From Alectoria sarmentosa (lineage: Eukaryota; Ascomycota; Lecanoromycetes; Lecanorales; Parmeliaceae), in NCBI GenBank assembly GCA_009733775.1, contig WOGZ01000026.1, positions 157,184 to 221,183 of the forward strand: a DNA stretch of 64,000 nt. Direction: 5' to 3'. The stretch's first letter is position 1; each line of letters begins with the position of its first letter. Under the pieces are notes generated by a model. It was given only the letters and a program-made list of their open reading frames with translations, made no database searches and had not been told where the DNA came from. The position numbers and the translations under genes were made by a program. Below, piece by piece: positions 56,329-64,000 of the stretch.

Positions 56329-58339
56329 TGCCAACCCTAATTGTAGGTACCGTCACAAGAGTGCAATGAGAGACATGATCTTACTCAAGAGAAGTTGACG
56401 AAGAGCAAAGTGGGCAGGTACAGTCTAATGTACATTATCAGGCCGGCTTACGACAGCAACGCTCACTAGCCAAATGATCTAATAAGATGGAGAATAGTAG
56501 GCGAGGGTCAAACCCTGGCTCACGAATATGCGGAGAACCCTGGCAGAGAGGCTGACATCCAGCAAATAGGGTCACTACCGATGGAACATAACCTAGAGCC
56601 CGCCGCGAGGCTTGTAGAATTTCTCCTAGGTCGCACTCTAGACTCAGGACTAAGTAGAGACGCGCTTTCCATATACGAAGTACGAAGTAGGAGCGTACAT
56701 TTACTACGACGGCACATTAAACAAATTGCGGCCCAAATATGTAAGTAGGGCGGTTCGGGATAGAAGAATGGATGGATGCCTGCTGCAAAATGCGAAGGCG
56801 ATGGAGTAATCCGCTCTCGGAGTGTACCAAGTCAGAAAGTCAGTCTGTTGATTTGTTCCGCATATGTCAAAGTGTAGATCCTTCGGCAAATCACATGTTT
56901 GTCCTTCCGGCTTCCGCAAGACACTGATCTGACAAGATCTACAGCATTTCACTGCGAAGGCGCTGCTTCAACCCAAGGGAACAGACATGCCTGTTAGGCT
57001 ATTGTTACAACACTGTTGCGGTACAAGAAAACTACAAGCCCAAGATTTCTGAGACAATTCGAAGTCTTGAATCAAAGCGAACCGAAATACACGAACGCAC
57101 GGCCCTTTGTGACAGTTCTAGTACCTTTGACTTTGTACCTTAGTCCTAACTCCTAAACGTCGATCATGCACGATGGGTTGAAGGCGAAAAGCTCCGCCTA
57201 GAATGCAAGCTAAGAGAAGGATCCTTGACCGAACCATTCAACTTTCATCACGAGTTCCCTGGCGCCTCATTATTTTTGGCTGCGGAGCAACGGAATGCGG
57301 ATTATGGCAACTTTGGAACTTGTCACTTGCAACAGACTAATAACAACCTCAGTCTCCAGGGCCAATTAGAGTGTGCCTTGGCTGATGCATTGTCGATCGC
57401 ATGGCTGTTCGTGTCTCTGACTAGTACGTAGTAGTTAGTGTACCTCAAACATCATCATTGATTCGTGACTTACCTTATTCTTCGGACATGAGCATGTGTT
57501 CTCCGTCTCCCAATCCTACGAAAGTGAAGGCAGAGAATGCTAGCTCCATACCTCGGCCTAAGTTTTCTGACGCTTGTTGATGGCCAGTTGGCTTGGATAC
57601 TTTTCTGTAGAGAGCGCTCGGCAAAAGCCATTAAAATTGACAGGAAAAGGAAATCCATTGAATGTCAAAGAGCTCCCAAATTGCTTCGGCCCGCTCCCAA
57701 CCATCGAACATGACCCCGTGTTTGAATTGTCGGGAACGATTAGAAGATGGGGAAATCGGGAAACCCCGGGGGGGTTCGGTTTGCATAAGAGAATTGTTCA
57801 CACTCAAGCATAAAAGCGGCTAGGGCTGCATGCACGGACTGGTACTGGTGGACCTGACTAAAGTACATCGCCCTGTCAGCTCCGAACTCTTAACATAAAG
57901 TACCTTCCAAAGCCCTCATGCATGGCTTCACGACGCAGCCAATAGAGCACTGCATCGTAATCTTTCCGCCTTGGCCCAGCAGAACGCTCAGCGAGTTCAA
58001 TTAAATTCACGAATAGAGGGAGACAGTCGTTGTTCAATGAAAGCCAAAGCCCCACCACAATGGCGGAAGTGCTGCCACAGATCAGAGTGAGATCAGATAC
58101 GCAGTCGCGAGAAGCGAGCTCTAAGGTGGAGGCACCCGCAGCTCTGTCATTGAGGGATGCGACAAATAACACAAGCAATGGGCGCAAAACGTCACCTGAC
58201 AGCGTGGAAGGTGAGACACTATCTCAGCTGCCAGGATCCAGCAACACAGCGTAGCCAACAACAACAAATACCTCCATGGTACTAATTCTTTGCTCCAGTA
58301 CGACAATTACCAAACCACAAATCCTACCCAAGCAAGTTT
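56329..58339. other. long intergenic, no supported gene
   Basis: 2 kb between divergent genes. ORFs at 56520-56717, 57225-57431, 57876-58187 and others lack motifs and consistent exons. Probably promoters and UTRs. Confidence 0.4.
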
Positions 58340-61184
58340 ATGCCGACCTTCTCTGGCAATCAGGCGAATGTTGCGACCAAGTCTTCCGCGGCGGAAGAAC
58401 GAAGGGATTTGCAAGCAATTGACCCTTTATCACACGTACGTCTCATAACCCGGGCATAACGAGGGGATTGTGTTGAGAATGGTACAGCATATCCTCAACA
58501 GAACGAATACGCCGAACCCATTGCCTCCAAAGACGCGCTCAGGCGCTGCTGAAGAAATTAACGGCGAAAGTGAAGCCGGCGCGTCTGTCGCAACAAACCA
58601 GATCTCCTCAGAGCCAATCGCTGTACGGAATGACAGTGCAGGTCCTGGTTCGAAAGACAAAAGGTAAATACCGAGCTCCGCCGCCAGCATTGCCATATTG
58701 ATTACCCTATCTGTAATTAGCTGCCGTTGTACTCAAAATAAGCAATGCTGACGAAAGTGACTCATTTAGAAATCGAGTCTCATTCTTTAGCCGCTTCGCT
58801 CCGAAAAAAAAAGACGCTGTACCCGAGATCAAGGAGACTGAATCCGAAGCGGGCGACAGAAGAACCGAGGGAATGGATGCGGAGATATTCTCACAGCCGA
58901 TTGGATATATACCTCAATTTCCTTCTCCCCCAAAATACATCAAGGTACGATCATATGGCAAGAAAGAGAAAGACTTTCAAAGGCTTTTCCTCGCCCAGGA
59001 GTTGAGGGGAAGGTCGGGTGTGGAGATCGCACAGTCTGGAGGTAGGCTTGTCAAGAACGGCGCATACAAACATGGGGACAAGGATGGCAATGCGATATGG
59101 GCGACGGAGTTTTCGAAAGATGGCAGACATCTGGCAGCCGGTGGGAAAGACTACGTTGTAAGAGTCTGGGCTGTCTTGTCCACGAAAGAAGAGCGCCAAG
59201 CGCATGAGAAGGAAGAGGACTTTGCGGCAAAGGCGGGCGAGAGTGTCCGACTGAATGCGCCAATATTCAAAACCAAGACGGTACAGGAGTATGGTGGTCA
59301 CACAGCAAGCATCTTGGACCTGAGTTGGAGCAAAGTATGTTCGCGCGAAAGGTGAAGTGGGAGAGGACTGACAGTCGGTAGAACAACTTTCTTCTGTCTT
59401 CGTCGATGGACAAAACAGTACGGCTTTGGCATGTTAGCAGGGCAGAATGTCTATGCTGCTTCAAGCACAGTGATTTCGTTACATCCATACAGTTCCATCC
59501 ACGCGATGACCGGTTCTTCCTTGCAGGGTCACTGGATTCGAAGCTTCGACTGTGGAGCATACCAGACAAAAGCGTTGCGTATTGGAGCCAAACACCTGAC
59601 CTGATCACTGCTGTGGCATTTGCTCCAGATGGCAAGACCGCAATCGCAGGCTGCCTGAATGGACTATGTTTATTTTATGAAACAGAAGGCCTGAAATACC
59701 AGACACAGATTCATGTTCGCTCAGCGCACGGTAAGAATGCCAAAGGAAGTAAGGTCACTGGAATACAAGCCATCAACTACCCACCAGAAGACCCAAACGG
59801 AGAGGTCAAACTTTTGATTACTAGCAATGACTCTCGGGTACGGGTCTACAATCTTAGAGACAAGGGCCTTGAGCTCAAGCTCAAAGGCAACGAGAACTCA
59901 TGCAGTCAAATACATGCTTCGTTCAGCGATGACGCTCAGTACATAATATGTGGCAGCGAGGATCGCAAGGCATACATATGGTCCACAGGACAGCCAGAAA
60001 CCGAAAGGGACAAGCGGCCGCTCGAGATTTTTGAAGCCCACTCGGCTATCGTCACTACTGCGATCATGGCGCCAACCAAGACAAGACAGCTCCTCAGTGC
60101 ATCAGGCGACCCTCTATACGACTTATGCAACCCTCCACCCGTGACACTGATCAGTCGCGCGCAATCGCAGGCATCTTCCATACCTCGTACGGAAGGCAGC
60201 CCGCAACCTGACAATTACATTCCTTCCACTCCTGCAACACCCGACGTCACCAGAACCACCAAACCAGAAGAATCGCCAGCTTACCTTGCTCGCTGCGCAC
60301 ATGCAGACGGCAACATTATCGTCACAGCCGATTTCATGGGTCATATTAAAGTCTTCCGCCAAGATTGCGCTTACCAAAACCGGCTGCGGAATAACGACAG
60401 CGCGTTGTCAAAAAAGATGCTTGGCAGAACGAATTCAGTAGCCACGAAAAACAGCAAACTTTCACACCGTGATTCCTTGCAGATGGGTCATCCATCTTCC
60501 GAACGCATCCTCTCGTGGCGACAGTCTGTCTCAAGCAATAATGGAAGTCTCGACAATTTCCGTCGCAGCCAACAGAGAAGTAGCTCTCCGCGCAAGTCGT
60601 TCGGTGCAGGATCCCTCCAATCAATTCGCCATCCAAGCCAAAATACCCTCGTAACGGCTCCATCTCTCTCTAGCGCCTCTCAGCAACCCAGCCCTCATCG
60701 CTCATCTGACGAATCTAAGGATTCACTTCTAGATTTAGAGAAAGTAAGCCCGAAGAGCGCAAAAGTAGACCCCAAAAGCCCAAATGAGGTCAATCCGCTC
60801 ATGCTGCGAGGAGAGCAAAGCTACATGTTCTGGAACTCTTCCGTCTACCAAGCCCAAGCGGCCGCTGCATCCCATCTTGGCCCCAACTACGATCCCAGTC
60901 GCCATAACCACAACGGTTACTCTCAGACCACGAGCACGGTCGGTAGCAGCAACCGGTCCAGTGCCGAGGAACATCATGCACACTTGGGCGTGCCGATCGC
61001 AAAGGCAGATACCCAGATTAGCCGCCTGAGTAGCGAGGAGGAAAGTAGCGGGGAAAGCTCGCAGAGGGATGAGGCAAAGGGTGTGACTTGTAGAAGATGT
61101 GGAGGGAAGAGTTTTAACGTCACAATGGGTGGACATCAGAGGAAACAGATTCTGGAGTGCGGGAGTTGTGGGGAGGGTGTATAG
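58340..61184 (+). CDS. WD40 protein, WDR44/Dgr2-like, with C-terminal zinc ribbon
   Basis: A large WD40 protein of the WDR44 type (yeast Dgr2 and Ymr102c); human WDR44 binds Rab11. The first exon is 58340-58435 (MPTFSGNQANVATKSSAAEE), joining HILNRTNTPNPLPPKTRSG at 58488. Later introns join KDKR to NRVSFFSRFAPKKKD, and DLSWSK to NNFLLSSSMDKTVRLWH. Before the propeller lies YIKVRSYGKKEKDFQRLFLA, a family signature. WD repeats include AIWATEFSKDGRHLAAGGKD, HTASILDLSWSK, VTSIQFHPRDDRFFLAGSLD and ICGSEDRKAYIWS. A Ser-rich linker of about 250 residues is followed by CRRCGGKSFNVTM ... LECGSCG, a four-Cys zinc ribbon. The stop is at 61184. The whole is about 845 residues and undamaged. Confidence 0.9.
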
Positions 61185-61716
61185 AGGGGGTTGACAGGTG
61201 CATGGCATATAGAAATCGTACTTACGGATCATAGCAAATATGCCGGACAGGGAATGCAATATGAGATGTAGACGTTGCTTGTACTTGAGTCGATGAGCTA
61301 CTAAAGAACATCTTGAGAGCCTTGGCTACTTTATGTGATCCTCGTGAATGAAGACGGCGCTAGCACTACCGAACCTTCCCTCATTGGCGCCCTTGCTTAC
61401 TGGATTTTTCATGCTCCAGTAGAGGTTCAATGGTTGTATCATACATGGCGATCGTGTGTAGATGCACTGTTATCACTCGTCTTTCGTCTGTGGTCTGATC
61501 TCGTTGGTCTGTGCTTTCTTTCCCTGTTGCCTGTTCTCCAAGCTTCAAGCCGTGGCGGGTACCCTCGTATCCCGCCGCCAAAGCACACATGCACGTGATT
61601 TTCCAATGATCGCTCAAAGAAATCTCGCTGCCTATTTGACGCTCTTGCGGTACATAATAGGCACTTCACTCCACCTGGTGCCAATCCTTCCCCAGCACCT
61701 TCACATTTACTCAACG
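61185..61716. other. intergenic, P450 promoter side
   Basis: 530 bp between two co-oriented genes. Only short ORFs; no named element. Confidence 0.45.
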
Positions 61717-63662
61717 ATGATTCTACTCTGGCCCCTCTCCCTCTACCGAACACTCCTTTGTTTCATCTGCCTCTTACTTACCTACTACACATATCACCAC
61801 CTTGCAATCGGCGCTTCTCGCCGCCGCTTCATCGCCGCCAAAGGCTGCAAGCCCCTCCGCCGATGGCGCAACAAAGACCCGTTCCTGGGAATCGATTTCC
61901 TCTGGGCCAGCTACAGAGCCATTAAAGAGCACCGGGTGCTTGAAATGACGAAGGACCGATTGGATCTATTGGGGGTGAATACGGCACACATAACGATTTT
62001 GAGCATGACGTTTGTCGTTACGACTGAGCCGGAGAATTTGAAATGTGTGTTGGCGAGCGATTTCCGGAACTATAGTTTGGGAGATCTGAGGAAGAAGATG
62101 TTGAAGCCGTTTTTGGGGGAGGGGATTTTTACTACTGACGGGGAGGAGTGAGTGTACTTTTCCAATTTGCGCCATTGTTGAATATCAATTGAGCCGAGGA
62201 ACGTGTTGCGGGATTGAAGCTTTACTTTGTTTTCTTTCTACTCTTGAACCTCTTTTTGAAACCAAAAACTCCATTTGAAGAGGCGATGCTGACAAAGCTG
62301 GGTGTAGGTGGCAGCATTCGAGGGAGATGCTGAGGCCGAGTTTCGTAAGAACGCAGATTGGTGATGTCGAGATGTTCGAGAAACATGTCGAACATTTGAT
62401 CCAAGCAATCCCTAGGGATGGTTCCATAGTCGACCTGCAGGACTTATTTTTCCGGTTTAGTCTGGACGTTGCTACTGATCTCCTCTTCGGAGAAAGTACC
62501 AATACTCTGGCGCCCGGCTTTGCGGATGCTGAAGTCACGGAGTTCGTGGATGCGTACGTTTACTGTTTGCGAGCTCTCGATGGGAGTGGCCTTAGTGAAG
62601 AAGAGGGAGGGCATATGGGTATGGCCTGGGGCTTTCTGGGGCTGTTTCTGCCGAATCCGAAGTTGAAGCAACAGATCGAGGTCGTGAATAGTGCGTTCAG
62701 ATATTTCTTTGGACGAGGATTTCCAACTTTCGACTCATTTATTATCCGGGCGTCGGACTGACCTTCTATAGAGTTTGTCGACAAGCTTGTTAAAACCGCC
62801 ATGACAAATCGAGACGCACGCAAGTCGGAATTGGAGAAGGAATCGACATCGCGCTATGTTTTCCTCCACGAGCTTGTTGACCAAACGGAAGACAAGGTTA
62901 AGATCCGCTCCGAACTTCTCAACATCCTCCTCGCCGGCCGTGACACCACCGCCTCAATGCTTTCGAACGTCTGGTTCGAGCTCTCCAAACGCCCAGAAAT
63001 CTGGACCCGACTCCGGCGCGAAGTTGACGCCTTGGACGGAGAGCTCCCCAATTTCGAGAGATTGAAAGATATGAAATATCTCCGCGCCGTGCTCAATGAA
63101 TCGCTGCGACTGTATCCGGTTGTCCCAGAAAATGACCGTCAAGCTGAAGTTGACACTGTGCTACCTGTAGGCGGCGGCGACGACGGAAAGTCTCCCGTCT
63201 TGGTCAAGAAGGGCCAGACCGTTCACTGGAGTCTGTACGCCATGCACCGCCGCAAAGACCTATATGGCGAAGACGCAGAAGACTTCAAGCCCGAGCGCTG
63301 GCTCGATGAGGGTGAGAAGAAAGGGTTGAGGGTCGGCTGGGAATTTTTGCCCTTCAATGGTGGGCCGAGGATTTGCATTGGTCGTATGTCTTTCCCTCCT
63401 CGTACTCATCCTCTGGAGTTATCCCAAAAAAAAAAAAAAAAAAAGGTTGGGAGATTGAAACGTGATGCTGACGATTTGATCTGCACATGCAGAACAATTC
63501 GCCCTAACAGAAGCATCCTACGTCACCGTCCGCCTCATGCAGGAATTCCCCCAAATCCAAAGCAGAGACCCTGAGCCCTGGCGCGAGAAAATCACCCTAA
63601 CCTGCACGGGTCTGGGAGGGTGCAAAGTCGCCCTGTTCCCGCGTCGGACGAGCCGGGATTGA
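61717..63662 (+). CDS. cytochrome P450, CYP52-like
   Basis: A membrane-bound haem monooxygenase; CYP52-clan enzymes oxidise alkanes and fatty acids at the terminal carbon, so a lipid substrate is likely. The start MILLWPLSLYRTLLCFICLL (ATG 61717) is an N-terminal anchor. Exons join DGEE to WQHSREMLRPSF, QIEVVN to KFVDKLVKTAMTNRDARK, and GPRICIG to QQFALTEASYVTVRLMQEFP through a GTATGTC donor and CATGCAG acceptor. Motifs: I-helix LLAGRDTTASM, K-helix ESLR, LYPVVPENDR, VLPVGGGDDGKSPVLVKKGQ, PERW, and haem loop FLPFNGGPRICIG with the axial Cys. The VGGGxDGxSPxxV block favours the CYP52 clan. The end is FPRRTSRD, with the stop at 63662. The last intron holds A19. No partner cluster genes are present. 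Confidence 0.9.
63426..63444 (+). repeat. A19 homopolymer in P450 intron
   Basis: Nineteen consecutive A within the last intron of the P450 gene. Confidence 0.95.
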
Positions 63663-63718
63663 AAATGAGGGCTCGCTCGCTACAAAGATCCTGGCGAATG
63701 CGTCGTTGCGATGCTATT

Positions 63719-63740
63719 GTATGTATGTATGTATGTATGT
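63719..63740 (+). repeat. (GTAT)n microsatellite
   Basis: Five and a half GTAT units just after the P450 gene, followed at 63866-63885 by further TATG/TACC short repeats. Confidence 0.9.
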
Positions 63741-63946
63741 TGGTTAGGTAGGGTGTCTCTTCTATATACAGATACGAACACGGCTGGTATGCAGGGGTGC
63801 AGGAAGCCTTGGATTGATTACCTTTCACTCTACATATTCACTCCGTACATACCCCTAATCGGCCTATGTATGTACCTACCTACCTATTCGACTCTATGTA
63901 CTCCGAGCAGTCGATCAGCTTGCTTGCAGCGCCCTTCCCTTTCTTT

Positions 63947-64000
63947 TTCATCTTCATCTTCATCTTCATCTTCATCTTCATCTTCATCTTCATCTTCATC
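63947..64000 (+). repeat. (TTCATC)9 microsatellite running off the window
   Basis: Nine exact TTCATC units continue to the last base, so the full length is unknown. In a reading frame it would code for FIFIFI or SSSS/HLHL-type repeats (or the reverse, DEDEDE/MKMK). Confidence 0.95.

Noticed and set aside
63426..63444. Poly(A) tract as the mark of a retroposon or processed pseudogene
   Set aside because: It lies inside an intron of an intact P450 gene and has no adjoining element or target duplication that I can see.

Overview
The window is nuclear DNA of a filamentous ascomycete, most likely a Dothideomycete. The evidence is small introns (about 45-110 bp) with GTATGT/GTAAGT donors and CTAAC-type branch sites, PTH11/SAT4-type rhodopsin-domain receptors, Zn2Cys6 regulators, a NACHT-ankyrin STAND (NLR-like) gene and a CYP52-like P450. 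The order is inferred from overall protein character, not from a database search. Most gene models were rebuilt by joining reading frames across introns with matching phases.

Layout: 0.4-1.0 kb holds a 3-hydroxyanthranilate dioxygenase (kynurenine/NAD pathway) with an altered metal ligand and a likely 3' frameshift. 1.3-2.6 kb and 8.3-9.5 kb hold two PTH11-like seven-helix proteins. Between them are an eight-exon APC-type amine/amino-acid permease (3.9-5.9 kb) and mitochondrial inner-membrane peptidase subunit 1 (6.6-7.3 kb). A TLC-domain membrane protein (11.2-12.2 kb) precedes the NACHT-ankyrin gene (12.6-15.4 kb), which carries an internal 63-bp duplication and a T-run frameshift near its end. 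From 15.4 to 23.8 kb the DNA is gene-poor: a perfect hairpin, a secreted protein gene, a decayed Ser/Thr-rich wall-protein gene and a secreted protein of unknown family.

23.8-30.6 kb is a block of translation-factor genes: EFL1/RIA1 (60S ribosome maturation), then mitochondrial EF-Tu, and a mitochondrial IF3-like gene transcribed divergently from EF-Tu across a 200-bp gap. 31.8-37.3 kb holds a regulator with a centrally placed Zn cluster and a tandem-PH-domain protein followed by three 95-bp direct repeats. 37.8-41.9 kb holds an SWD2-like WD40 protein (COMPASS/CPF) and an oxaloacetate-type mitochondrial carrier, separated by decayed coding fragments. 42.9-46.5 kb holds a second secreted protein possibly related to the one at 21.4 kb, and a canonical Zn2Cys6 factor.

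47.7-63.7 kb is mostly housekeeping: ribonucleotide reductase small subunit, a large disordered protein with a PH-like C-terminus, OHCU decarboxylase (urate degradation), a basic/acidic hypothetical protein, a WDR44-like WD40 protein with a C-terminal zinc ribbon, and a cytochrome P450. The window ends inside a TTCATC hexanucleotide repeat. No transposon, CRISPR array, rRNA or intact tRNA was found. I did not find a convincing new multigene system; the most unusual loci are the NLR-like gene, the altered dioxygenase and the isolated hairpin.
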